NCBI GenBank assembly: GCA_964035545.1
Contig: OZ037767.1
Span: forward strand, 24,199,128 to 24,263,127
DNA length: 64,000 bases
From: Bugula neritina
Lineage: Eukaryota; Bryozoa; Gymnolaemata; Cheilostomatida; Bugulidae
Direction of reading: 5' to 3'
Below, one piece after another: positions 29,101 through 38,915 of the stretch. The first letter of the stretch is position 1, and every line of letters starts with the position of its first letter. The notes below the pieces were generated by a model. That model had not been told where the DNA came from and did not search any database. It saw only the letters and a list, made by a program, of their open reading frames with translations. The position numbers and the translations under genes were made by a program.

Positions 29101-32100
29101 GTATCAATAGTAGCAATGTTACTAATAAGTGACGTAGTAATACAGTAAGTCTTGTGACTTAAGCATATATTGCATCAAGTTGTTCTACAAAACAGTAACT
29201 ACTTTTAGTTGCACGTCTATAATCTTTGAAGAATTATAAAATATAACCAATAATATGCGGAAACATTATTGAAAAGGAAGGGAAGGTAAGAAAACTCAGC
29301 AAGTACTTTAGGCTAATTGTTGTAGGAAATTGAGTTCAAATTTATAACAGGAAATAGATTAATTTAGTCTAACTATTGTTAGTACGTACTTGTAGTTGTG
29401 TCTTGTTTAGCAGAAGTAGTTTAGTTTTAGAGCTTTTAAACATAGCAAGTTCGTCGTGCAATTTCATCAAAGAAAACTCCCAAAGTTGCTCTGCACTCTC
29501 AATGATATGAGAAGGAAGTAATCCTCCATTATCATCAGCTACAAAGGCGATCCCAAGTAACGCGAGATGCAGGTCAATCATTGTAAGCACATCCTTCCAC
29601 AGTGGCCAAGAAACATGGCCATCCTGATAGACAGTTGGAAAACTGTTCAATAATTCGCCAGCGACAGAGACACAGGTTTGAGCTACTGCTTGACTGGGAG
29701 GCAAACATCTAAAATAAACACTCAATAGAAATTTGCGTGTGTAATGTTACTTGCTTCTCCGAAATGTCACGGACTCACTACTGTTCACTGACAATGCACC
29801 ACTTATTTATTGAAGCCAACAAAAATCAGTTCAAGTAAAGCATATTTCAGATAATGCTTTGCTAAATGTATTAGACAAAAAAGCTTAAACTGTTTACATG
29901 CTACAAAACATATATACATACTAAAGAATACGTAGGATCAAGATATAGTTTCAATGTATAGCAACTAAATCCACCTTCTACTGTAAACCTCCACCATGCT
30001 GATTGTCTCAAATTTTTGAAAACACAATAGGTACTTGCAAAATATTGAGACAAGTTACAAGTCCACCTACTTTGTTTTGTAGACCATCAGATAATCCAAG
30101 AGTAACTTCCTCAGTGTTACTTTTTCACCCTATCAAACAATAGCATAAATATCTCCAAGTGAAATCATATAAAATGAAAGTAAATACTAAGCCATAACCT
30201 TACTCTGCACTATTGAGTACTCACATAGAGAGATTTTGCACTTTCAACATGGTAGTTCACACAGGCCACCACTCCATCTAGTGGTAGAGCACTCAGCACA
30301 TCACTATTAGATGTTAGCAATGCTTTGAGTTGATTAGCATTGAGAAGTGCAAGAAAGGTATAGGCTAGCCGACTGTCAATGTTGAAGAATGTCTCCAATT
30401 TAGTCTGGTATATTTTCCAGTCATCCAAACTGCTACAATGATTAAACTTCTAGTTTAGCAGTAATGACCACGTTAATAAACTTGAGTCATGTGCGATAAT
30501 AATAATGGCATGATAGGTTCAAAATTAATCTTCCAATTTTTGGAAGCGTCAAATTTAAATAAAAATGACTCAAATTTTTAACGCCTCTATTCATGCAAGA
30601 ACCCCTGATGATAACAGTTTTAAGTGGATTAGCTAACGACTGTGCTTTTCACTATGCTGACAGCGTAGTTTGAGTGCTTTCTTGGCATCAGCAACTGCCC
30701 TGCTGTGATTAGAACCCCTTACCTAGTTAGCCCCTGCGTATCTCACCCTAGATCGGTACTCTAACCATTAGACCACAACTGTTTGCATTTAAAAATAGTT
30801 CCTTGAATTGGTGTTCAAAAAGATGAATTTAAAATAAAAAAAACTTTTTAAAAGAATATTGAAAGTACCAATTAAAATTTGCATAATCAGCTTTATAGGT
30901 TGGCAGCCTAGAAAAACTCATATTTCATATCCTAGCGTCAATTAGTTGCAAATATAATACAAACTTTCTAGAACGCTGTTTCACAGTCTGCACATCTTGA
31001 TCAAATCCATAAGTGCCCCACCACTTAGGATCATGGTACTTGTCACCATCATACATATCTTGAGTCTCTTGCAATTTCAAAGCATGTATAAAAGGAATCA
31101 GCAGCAACCAGTTGCAGTCAGACTCTTGATACAGGATTTTTGAAGTGTGCATCAGAGATGAAGAGTAACTCCTGAAACACAATATAAATGATAATCGGTC
31201 TGTTTAAATGAAAAGAGACAAATGTGGTATGCATAACATAACGAATTGTGGAGTAAACTTCTCTTTTTCACTTTCCTTAGTACATCTCGACACTTTGAGC
31301 AGTGTATAAGATTGTCTATGGCTAATTCACAATAAAATAGCCCAATATGTTTATTGTTGTCAGTTTCTAAAAAAATTATATTCAATTATGGTCACTTTCT
31401 TGATGTGGCTTTCATATACTATCAAATTGTACTTAGCTCTGTATGCAAGACCAAAGAGATTTGTTATTTATGTTCATACATACTTCATACATTCAATACT
31501 TAGAGTGACACATAATCATGCTAGATATTTTATCCTAGCAAATACTGATTTAGCTTTTCATTTTACTTTCTTTTCAGTGTTGATTGTTACAATTATCCTT
31601 TTTCTAGCTAACCACATTTATGCATGTAATATACCAGTCTGATCAAGGATCTTTTTATGTTATTTAGTTTTTACTAGCAAGCGTAGAAATAAACCGTTAA
31701 AGAACAGTTACTACAGTTTCTGAGTTCTAAAATTATTGTTACAATGAGACCAACTACATTATGATTGCAGAAAAATTTTAATATTTCAACAAAGCATTTG
31801 TAATAAAAACATAATAAATTATATAACACTATATGTGATTAAAAATAAAGTTGCGGCTAAAACATTACGAATGCAAAATAAAAAATCTGGTTTTTTACTG
31901 TGTATATTGGACGGGTGTTGTGCACTTGCTAGTGACCACACACTCACGCAGACATACATAAATATATAAACACAAGCACCCGCACTGATACACAAATAAT
32001 ATATGTAAATCAAAATACAAATTTATAAAGCTTGTGTGTTTATGCTGAATACAAGGAATACCCTACATTACTTAAACATATTTTATGTATTATGTACTTC

Positions 32101-35100
32101 TAATATTAACAGAATAAAGATTTTATTCGAATTCTTACAGTGTGGAAGCAGTTTGAATCACTTATTTCAGGGTAAGCCTTAATTTTCATTTTTAAATTTA
32201 GTTTTACATACACAATGTAATAAATTACATAGCATGCAGGATTGCCTATTTCATTTATAAAAATTAATATTTCATAGTTTTGTATTAATTATAGTAATTT
32301 GACTCAATTTTCACTGCATTTTCTGCCATCTAAAATGTGATTGCAAAAACACCTTCCATCACTGCAATAGCAACAGCCAACATCTCACTATACCAACAAA
32401 TAACTTTGTATGAATACTATTCCAAGTAATTAGCTTTGATTTTAAATGGCAAGAAAATAGTAAATTAAAGAGAGTTGAACGTACGTAATCAAATTAATAT
32501 ATAAATAATAAAAGAGTTACTATGTGCAAGTACTAAGAAGCACTCCATTCACTGGCACTGAATTACCTCAAACTGTTTTGGGTCAGAGCTGATATTTGCT
32601 TCTTGAAACTGGGAGGCCAATCCTTTGCAGTGGATACGTAATTGGCGGTGCTTTCAACTAATTTTGAAATATCTTTGAAGAAATATGTTTTCTCTGTGGA
32701 CACAAGAATGGCCTGAGAGATGTCTATTAAGCCAATCATTGACAGAACGCTGGCACCGATGTCTGGGTTGTTCTGGGCCATTGAATAATGCTGTTCCATT
32801 TGTTTTTTGACATATTTCTTCATCAACTTTTAATAGAAATTTGTAGTACTTATTATTATCAAGACCCCAATGCATACACACACTACTTAAAATAAAAGGA
32901 ACATAAAACATCGATTATAATCAGCTGCAAAAATTAAAAGACTGAAGTAAGCAGCTGGTTTCATATTTGATGCATTTAATTTCTTACATAGTTAGTTTTA
33001 ATTGATAGTTTTAATTAGGTTTTTTATAATTGGATTAAAGAGCAAAATGAATTGAACATCTTTTTTTCTGAAAATCTTTGGTAGGTTTGCTAAATGTGTT
33101 CACCTGGTCAACATCGTTTTGCGAACTCTCTTTATAATCTGGAAGGGGATCACAGCCACTCAGTACATGCAACTGTCGATCTTTTACTTGATTAACCCAT
33201 TTTCTTAATCTATCAATATCACTTCCCTTCCACACCTCTTCCACCCAATTTGGCAGCATAGGATCAAACCCAGCCTGTCTATTAGGACTTTCTTTTGATG
33301 AGAATAAAGAGACAATCTTTTTAAATATTCCCGACTTGTTTTTTAATACAATTCCACCATCGTATACTGTAACTGGGTCACCACCTATCAAATAACGCAA
33401 TAGATCTACAGTTGAACAAGTAAATAACAAGAAAACTGGAATCTTTATGAACTAAGCCGATTTCTAAAATATTGTAATATCAACTCAAATATAATGTTAC
33501 CTAACCCAATGACACATTATATGAAAATATTTTTATAATGTAGCTCACCCTCTGGCAGATTCGACAAATATCTGTTTCCTTCCCCAACCAAATCTTCAAA
33601 TTCACCAAGCTTTTCACCCTTGATCTTCACAAAATATTTGTACTCTATCAAGCTTCTATACATCTTTGGAACAGAGCAGTTACCTTTCCAGACACCATCT
33701 CTGCAAAGAGTCAACATACTCTTACAATGTTTCAGCTTTATTTACATTGATAAAAGCAGTTTTCTTAAACAACCTGTCTTCCAACTATTGCAGCTTGTTA
33801 ATTAACCACTTCACGTCAGATTGATAGAGGCCAATAAAAAAGAATAAGTTATATAATCAATGTTAAATAACATTGGATTTATAAAAAAATTATAGCAATT
33901 GTATAACCAACTTATATAAAAGTTTGTGTCGCTAGTTTTAATGATTAACATGGTTTGGAAAGCTGAAAAATACAATACAAATTGATATATAATTACACCT
34001 ATAGTATCTGCAGTAAAGTATAAGTCATAAGCATTGAAACCCATAAATCTGGTATTGTATAATTAATAATTTAATTAAATACAATGTGAAAGATTATAAA
34101 CCAGTACAGGCTAAGTTTCTTACTGTTGCTTCATGGTTGCAAGTGGAGCTCCTCCTGTAAACTCAAATGATCCATAATTTGATCGAATTTCTACTACTAG
34201 TTTGCTATCATTTTCAGATGGTGCATTGATCAAGACTGCCCAGAATTCTATGTCCCGGCTATTAGCTCTAGTCACTCTGTATGAAACAAATATAAACAGA
34301 TTTACAAGTTTCGGTTCAGTCATAACTATTATTTGCATAGGTCTATTGCTACATTTTTAAATTAACCCTTTATACTGGTATTTAAAAGTGGCTATTTGAG
34401 GAGTGACTGTAAGTGTAGAGCCAATTAGATTAAATCTGCAAGAGCTTTCCGCACTTGCCACTCAGCATTTTATCCACATGAAATCAGCACTCAACAGCCC
34501 ATTTTCGAGCTAGAAGGGTTTTCCAAGTAGGGAAATCCGTGTTGCGTGGCCCTACATCGAGTCAAAAACAAGAATGTTTAAATAACACAATATATTCAGA
34601 ATAATAGAAGTTAAAGTCAAAAGTGTAGAGTCACACTACAAGGTACAAATGTTTGAAAATCCGTTGCGGAACTACCTGCCTCGCGCAGTGAGTTGGCTGC
34701 GGGTTCAGAAATTTATTAGCTAATACGATTGTCATTAAACTTTGCTGCTAGACTAGAGGTGTTTGCTTTTAAATCTGCAGCATTGGCAAAGTGACTTTAG
34801 ATATTATAAAAGTGGAAAATGCAAACCATAAGAAAATGTTTTAATTCAGTGGCCTTGCTATAAATGCTTTGAAAAATGCTTACATCAAGTAAGTCCAAGG
34901 GTCGGTCAGGTATATATTTAAAAATTTGGCTACTCGGTTATCGGTGGGTGCTTACATATAAAAGCCCAGTGATTGATAGCTTATATTCTAACTTTTTTTT
35001 ACTGATTCTATTACAGAAACATGTTTAACTTACTGGTTATACTGCAAGTAGCAAAACCTATAAAACTTGTCATCAACACAGACATTATTAACACAGACAG

Positions 35101-38100
35101 GAAGAGATATGAAACTAATAAAACTTGAAAGTAAACTTACAAGGCTGGCCTAAGCAAAAAGATAAATTTGAAAAAAGCAAGTATTGGTATAATACATTAG
35201 AGCAGCACGCAACAGATATAGAAGACCGGACTCAATTATCATTAAATTTACAGGTAACAATTGAAGCACAGCCTGAATTTAGTTAAACAAAAAGAAACAT
35301 TGGGTTTACAGTTTATAAAATATAAAATTGACACAGATTTACAGGACTTATCACGCAAACACTTGCAGGTCACTAAAAATAGGTAAGGCAATTTTAACTT
35401 TTAAATATCAGGAACAAGGTAATAGATCAAATAATTTCATTTCAAGCAAATTTTTCATAAAAGGTATCTTTATGTATGAAACAGTAACACTAATTAGTAA
35501 CTGCACTGTAAACTTTGGTTAACAAAAAGGAAGAGCTCACATTATACTTCTAATCAAGTTGAGGCTGCAAAGGTTCAAACCCCAATATTGGCATGCTTTT
35601 GTTTATTTTCATAACAAGTACAATTTTTATTCACACTGTTTTTTCACTAACTCGAGGTTTGACTTACAATAGTTTCATTGACTCACTTTGTACCGGTAGT
35701 AGTGCTTGGCCTCTGCGCCTAAAATCACCAAATCAATATAAATTCTCTCAAAAGTGTAAAACAAGTTCATTGCCTAATATTTCCGACCAATATACACTAC
35801 TTTCAATGTGTGCAAATTCTTGAAAAGTGAAAGCTGCCAAACAACACCAAGCACATTTTTGATTCATTATGTATGCTCAAACTTGATGCAAAAAACCAGG
35901 CGCGAAGATGTTTAGTAAATCTTTCAAACTTTGACCGTAATTTACATATATATTTATCTGAATTCTGAAGACAATATTGGTAACACTCAAGTATCAGAGG
36001 GTATGCAAGCATAGCAGTTTATAATACCTTTGAACCCTCCATGTGCCTCTCCACTTTTTCTAATATAGAGCAGATGTCAGATTGCTTAGCTTCTTCCATA
36101 AACTTTGAGTAATGTCCCTCTGGAGAATGTTTACTCTTTTTAGTAGCTTTCTTTTTTGAAGAAGTTGGCAGGTTCTCAAGCTTTTTCATCATTGCTTTTA
36201 GATTCTTCTTTTCAGTTTCAGCCAGAGGCAAATTTTGTTGATTGACCAGACTTGCAGCAGTTTTTATTCGGACCTTCAACTCCTTAAAAGCTTTATCTTC
36301 TCCTGAAATAGCTAAATTGAGTAGCTCATATAGTTTTGTTGACTACATGGTTAATTAAACAGTACCTACATCATATCGCAATATTATGTTCCAGGAAACA
36401 CAAAAGAGCTAAAAGATCTGCTCACCATCTTTAGGTACATCATTTGATTTTGATTGGTTCTCTGGTGGAACACTTCGTTTTGCCACATCAGCATAGCTTT
36501 CTGGACCTGGCTGTCGAAAGACAGTCCCTATAAATAGAAAAACACAAAATGGATCAGCACAACAAAGTTACGTTATTCAAAATTGGATAACTTGCATAAT
36601 TTATAAAGACATTTTAAAATACAATGATAGCTACATCTACATAAGATATAGTGTACAATAATATCAAACTGATAGTTGTATATTGCATATAACATATGAC
36701 ACGCAGTGTATAGCACATGTATAATATATAATATTTGGTGTATTACATAATATATGTAGAATAATTATATAACATATAATATTCAAAGTATACATTGATT
36801 ATATACCATCACACACAAGCGACACGCACCTTCTGAAGTTGCTTGAGAACCAAACTGTGGTTGGGTCCCATCGATAGTCTTACCACCTGCAAAATAGAGA
36901 AATCAACTATATTTACTACAAACTACTGTTAATATGCAAATTCCAGGAAATAAAGCAAGATGGAGCTGCCATAAATTGCAGTCGTACTCTGGATATTTGT
37001 CAAAGCGCAATCATGGATGAAATATATAAGCCTTTATCATGGCTGAAAAGAAGGGAAAACATAAACAGTTGTGTTGAGCACACCTGGTTAGCACATTGTT
37101 TTAAAAGTTACAACACCTTATAGTAACAACATGCACAGCCATAACTGTAAACCACAAGGATAGGATAATATTCTGTACTTAATAGCATATAATCAGTTAA
37201 ATTTTTCCTAATGTAATAAATAATATTATATCATCACTGCATTGGGTGATAAGGCATTAGAAAAACTGATATGGGCAATATTTTAGCCCACTCTTATATT
37301 TTATTAGCCCATTGAACAACAGACTAATCAGCAGATCAGCAAAATAAAAGTAACCAGCAAGCATCAATGCTTCTGCAGAACAAAACACTCTTTGAGTTTG
37401 ATGAAAAACCTAACCATTACTTATGGGTACAATATAGAAGAACAGTTTTACAAAAGTAATACTTTAGCTCATTAGATAATAATTAGTGGCAAAATTTATA
37501 CATAAAGAATCTAAACAATGGAAACCAAACTCTAGTAATAGCCTATACCAACCCTTGTCACCCATTTCATTAACATGATGAACTGTTGAGTGTTGCCTTT
37601 CTTTACTTTCTGCAGCTGGAGCTTGCTTACTAGCTGGAAGACTGAAAATACAGGAACACAGTGCATCATAGTGCACTAGCTGGTATACATACGAGTATTA
37701 CCTACACTACAACTTTCACACAGCTGGAATTTATATCTATATAAACACAAACACAACATACAAGTATACACAATTTATATGTGTGGTAAATATCAAATGC
37801 ACAGACAATAATATATACATGTTTTAATATTTATATTATAATGCTGTTACCATTTTTAAAATACATAAATTTATCTCATTACCAAAATAAGTTGCCAAAA
37901 GGTTAAACTAGACCATTTCATATTCTTAAACAAATTTTTATGTTAGAATTAGTTAAACAGTATGTGTCAGATACTACGTAAGTTCGACATTGCAGTGTTT
38001 TCAAATAACCATATTTCTGGCAAAACTTTAAGGCACGAGAAGCCACCCAACTATGAAATAAGACAAACACACTTCAAACTCAAAGGCTAAACAAAAAATT

Positions 38101-38915
38101 ATAGCAATAATCTACATATCACTTTCTAACAGGATATTAAGGAGTTCCACCTGGTAGAATGAAAATACCTGGTTGAGCCATCTGGAGAGTTGCTTGTAGA
38201 GTCTACGCTTCTATCAGCTGATGAAGCTGAAGAGCCTGCAACAGGGGGTTTGTCAGTTGGGGGGTGTTCAGAGACTCCCGACACTGGCTTGTTGATAGCT
38301 AGAAATTGCCAGTAAACATAACATGTAGATCTATAGTTACTAATAACTAGAAATCCACAGTAAATATACTATATCTATAATTACTAATAACTAGAAATCC
38401 ACAGTAAATATACTATATCTGTAGTTGCTAACATGAGAATTCTCGCACTGCAACTAGTAGTTGTGTAGAGTACACTCAACATCTGAATATTAAATGATTT
38501 GTCATAATAAATATGATTATACAAATAGTTATAAAACAGCATGTTACTTATGTACAATTAAATTAAATGTTTTATTGCTCTTACTTTTATCTCGATTATT
38601 TTACTATAAAAGATCTGTAACTACTATTACTTTTTAAGATAGCAAGTTTATAGTTGCAAAAGAATTAATATTGTTTCATTAAATAATCTTGCCTCCTTGA
38701 GCTTTTGTAGTGTAGTTATGTTTGCATCCTCCACAGAACTTGGCAAAACCTTTTTTGGTTACTTTGCGAGGTTTCTGGCAGGAAGGACATTGTAAGTCCT
38801 CACCACACTCTTCACAGCACGCTGGGTACGTCCCGTCACTCTCCTGCTCTATCTCATTCTGACACTCTGTGGCTGGGCATATCAGGGCTGCCGACTTATC
38901 ATTAGCACCGGCCAT
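504..38915 (-). CDS. RNF213: Mysterin/RNF213-like giant AAA+ E3 ubiquitin ligase, 3' end beyond the window
   Basis: This is a minus-strand gene with 68 coding exons in the window, 11,899 coding nt or about 3,966 codons. Vertebrate mysterin is about 5,200 residues, so roughly the last quarter (RING and C-terminal RZ finger) lies left of position 1. Many exons align by eye with vertebrate RNF213 in order and without gaps; examples are GETGCGKTKL, ILFLDEVNTTEA, GKPGSSKSLSK, SNWALDPAKMNRGIF, FPIPLINRLEKHY and FGLRDFY. Every junction uses GT-AG and all phases agree. The family is a cytosolic, lipid-droplet-associated ubiquitin ligase with a dynein-like ATPase core, implicated in antimicrobial ubiquitylation and lipid metabolism. 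Those functions are family knowledge, not something seen here. Separate entries list the exons and domains. Unusual points are an extra RZ-like zinc finger, an octapeptide-repeat acidic linker and an ambiguous first coding exon. Confidence 0.95.
2272..2977 (-). CDS. RNF213: Mysterin exon 65: acidic linker made of octapeptide repeats
   Basis: At 706 nt this is by far the largest exon of the gene (235 codons, phase 0-1). After DEDTDSDGESVASD it contains about 16-17 copies of an eight-residue unit such as DLETEDQT, VLEAEDQT or DADTEDET, at roughly 2483-2882. The end (DAEDIMQFIRDCLPYAMSLI) is helical and corresponds to the DTTRLLRSCVQSAVGML segment of vertebrate mysterin. Vertebrates have a shorter, acidic Glu/Thr-rich linker at the same place, so charge rather than sequence seems conserved. 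The DNA underneath is a 24-bp coding minisatellite. Confidence 0.9.
3270..5518 (-). CDS. RNF213: Mysterin exons 60-64: region linking AAA core to E3 module
   Basis: Exons 5389-5518, 4854-5054, 4427-4560, 3827-4023 and 3270-3469 (phases 2-0, 0-0, 0-2, 2-1, 1-0). Conserved landmarks are TSFIGYSSECTALVV, AKSYMLQCATAECILRLDR, VTTFAELM and GGNWTCVHIDDPR, the last matching GGLWQSVHIDDLR of vertebrate mysterin. No catalytic motif is visible. The final exon ends in an acidic stretch (LDDLPPLEDVSE) that leads into the repeat-rich exon 65. Confidence 0.9.
5694..5885 (-). CDS. RNF213: Mysterin exon 59: RZ-like zinc finger inserted between AAA core and E3 module
   Basis: This 192-nt exon is in phase 2-2, so it could be gained or skipped without changing frame. 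It encodes Cys pairs CPENC and GCG, then CPEQHYIGEC, RETCP and KDC, at about residues 3221-3285. The spacing C-x3-H-x4-C ... C-x4-C and the words CP..H..IGEC.R.M resemble the RZ finger that vertebrate RNF213 (and ZNFX1) carries near the C-terminus (CPNGHP..VGECGRPM). In the RNF213 C-terminus the RZ finger is needed for lipid-A ubiquitylation. Here the finger lies more than 1,000 residues earlier. The flanking exons (ending WLTKFVQPFNLT and starting QYFENSAVATSFIGY) join smoothly in vertebrates without it. Zinc binding is inferred from the pattern. Confidence 0.75.
6199..7161 (-). CDS. RNF213: Mysterin exons 56-58: degenerate AAA module before the E3 region
   Basis: Exons 7023-7161, 6532-6725 and 6199-6375. 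The sequence DSRYLLVLTENLSVL, PEVVFGSRF, RIKMCMDMGRPVILLNLDDL, YESLYDALNQYF, VDLGLGTHRVK and FPIPLINRLEKHY follows vertebrate mysterin almost without gaps. No Walker motif is present, as expected for a late, inactive module of the ring. The last exon ends in phase 2 and runs directly into the zinc-finger exon described next, which has no counterpart at this point in the vertebrate protein as I know it. Confidence 0.92.
7669..9796 (-). CDS. RNF213: Mysterin exons 51-55: third nucleotide-binding AAA module
   Basis: Exons 9565-9796, 9303-9473, 8862-9034, 8631-8777 and 7669-7902. Walker A GKPGSSKS is at about residues 2777-2784 and Walker B VVVLDEVGLAED at about 2848-2859. HPLLEDGC and the sensor/arginine-finger block GISNWALDPAKMNRG follow in the next exon. 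This is AAA4 in the six-module numbering, the second catalytic module, and the most conserved part of the protein here. FFGLRDFYR and the exon ending in SIGLIKSSLFG match the same region of vertebrate mysterin. Intron 54 (7903-8630) holds no recognisable feature. Confidence 0.94.
10538..17450 (-). CDS. RNF213: Mysterin exons 39-50: second AAA module with intact Walker A and B
   Basis: Exons 17391-17450, 16705-16840, 16261-16393, 15843-16010, 15327-15453, 14591-14707, 13669-13826, 13267-13349, 12642-12799, 12060-12161, 11314-11478 and 10538-10707. Walker A GETGCGKT is at about residues 2381-2388 and Walker B ILFLDEV at about 2461-2467, followed by NTTEA and the sensor-like IIAACNPYRR. This module (AAA3 in the six-module numbering) is one of the two catalytic ones in vertebrate mysterin, and all key residues are present. 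Later exons carry MRHLVYRVQPLP, LVWDFG and DECSFVSLRDIQRF, all near-identical to vertebrate forms. An inverted-repeat element (14027-14246) sits in one intron. Confidence 0.93.
14027..14246. mobile_element. Small inverted-repeat element in a mysterin intron (possible MITE)
   Basis: The arms TGTAGTGAAATTAGTGTGAG (14027-14046, continuing to 14060) and their complement ending at 14246 match over about 33 bp with one mismatch. GCAAG flanks both ends (14022-14026 and 14247-14251), which would fit a 5-bp target duplication. The interior of about 150 bp has no open frame. The superfamily cannot be assigned. Confidence 0.6.
17680..19608 (-). CDS. RNF213: Mysterin exons 34-38: first nucleotide-binding AAA module
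   Basis: Exons 19377-19608, 19058-19189, 18444-18543, 18191-18344 and 17680-17848. A Walker A motif RAGVGKS stands near residue 1955, matching ERAGVGKS of vertebrate mysterin. The Walker B position reads IHLDIAHE, with no catalytic Glu pair, as in vertebrates (HLDVTSS). In the six-module numbering of the mysterin structure this is AAA2, thought to hold ATP rather than hydrolyse it. Exon 38 (DPTWSELRHYVHFLSSQL, GFKSFVVKFMLTMAK) is strongly conserved. A hairpin AAACCCC/GGGGTTT lies in the intron at about 17979-18000. Confidence 0.9.
19905..32826 (-). CDS. RNF213: Mysterin exons 11-33: helical N-terminal arm, linker and hinge
   Basis: Exons: 32567-32826, 30965-31171, 30225-30429, 30071-30129, 29390-29708, 28956-29054, 28443-28556, 27989-28157, 27535-27900, 26563-26835, 26083-26444, 25334-25484, 24765-24985, 24214-24363, 23944-24096, 23466-23725, 23031-23133, 22347-22578, 21977-22088, 21199-21323, 20869-20952, 20356-20462 and 19905-20221, about 1,480 codons. 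The sequence is almost entirely amphipathic helices without metal or nucleotide motifs. Alignable landmarks with vertebrate RNF213 include LMSGTMSLGAYQQIAEHK, LKTVNSNYGNTEKSAIAQAT, ATVINSRGLYRI and the EVLICNTKTRK segment just before the ATPase core. Exon 17 must use the GTATGT donor at 28443, because the nearby GTTAGT site would create a stop at the junction. Exons 12, 24 and 30 have weak donors (GTTTGT, GTCTGT). Confidence 0.88.
23769..23834 (-). repeat. tRNA-like relic (tRNA pseudogene or SINE head)
   Basis: On the minus strand TGGTGTAATGG fits an A box and GGTTCGAATTC a B box, at normal spacing. The anticodon stem does not pair and the T stem is imperfect, so it is not read as a functional tRNA gene. 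It lies in an intron of the mysterin-like gene. Confidence 0.5.
27250..27560. repeat. Diverged duplication covering the 3' border of mysterin exon 19
   Basis: About 95 bp at 27250-27344 aligns with 27461-27560 (TAATCAAA.TAATGTAA.TCTTTCTC.GACATA, then CATTAT.A.CATTATCATAGT.AACAC and AAGTGAA). The second copy includes the last 26 bases and donor of exon 19 (edge 27535). An adjoining segment at 26967-27010 aligns with 27362-27405. Confidence 0.6.
30595..30782 (-). repeat. tRNA-derived SINE copy in a mysterin intron
   Basis: On the minus strand TGGTCTAATGG (A-box-like) near 30774 is followed by GGGGTTCTAATCAC (B-box-like) near 30710. A roughly 100-bp unrelated body follows. This tRNA head plus body layout is typical of a SINE. 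Confidence 0.5.
31172..32566. other. Long intron 11 of the mysterin-like gene
   Basis: This 1.4-kb AT-rich intron has no supported exon, repeat array or RNA gene. A plus-strand frame at 31388-31642 is hydrophobic by composition and has no features of a gene. Confidence 0.5.
33104..34276 (-). CDS. RNF213: Mysterin exons 8-10: CBM20-like domain
   Basis: Exons 34124-34276, 33549-33700 and 33104-33384 (phases 2-2, 2-1, 1-0). The translation begins with beta-strand-rich sequence (EFWAVLINAPSEND, then LVVEIRSNYGSFEF). It continues with YRSLIEYKYFVKIKG and FEDLVGEGNRYL, which parallel the IPYKYVIYNGESFEYEF and GEYVNRCLF segments of the carbohydrate-binding-like (CBM20) domain of vertebrate mysterin. 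The third exon carries GGDPVTVYDG and a Lys-rich linker. The domain spans about residues 270-370 of this protein. In the family it sits on the N-terminal arm; whether it binds glycans here cannot be judged from sequence. Confidence 0.8.
34277..35686. other. Intron 7 of the mysterin-like gene
   Basis: This intron lies between the 32-nt microexon and the CBM20-like exons. It holds B-box-like tRNA scraps near 34705-34730 and 35560-35585 on the plus strand. A possible 9-nt exon (acceptor GCTTAG, donor GTAAGT, about 35141-35149) has good signals, but the frame does not require it. Confidence 0.45.

Noticed and set aside
31388-31642. Plus-strand hydrophobic 84-codon frame
   Set aside because: It lies in a mysterin intron, its composition follows the AT-rich background, and there is no supporting signal.
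34680-34700. 21-nt mysterin microexon (CCGCAG acceptor, GTAGTT donor)
   Set aside because: The segment keeps phase unchanged, so it cannot solve the exon 6/8 mismatch, and it lies in a tRNA-like repeat scrap.
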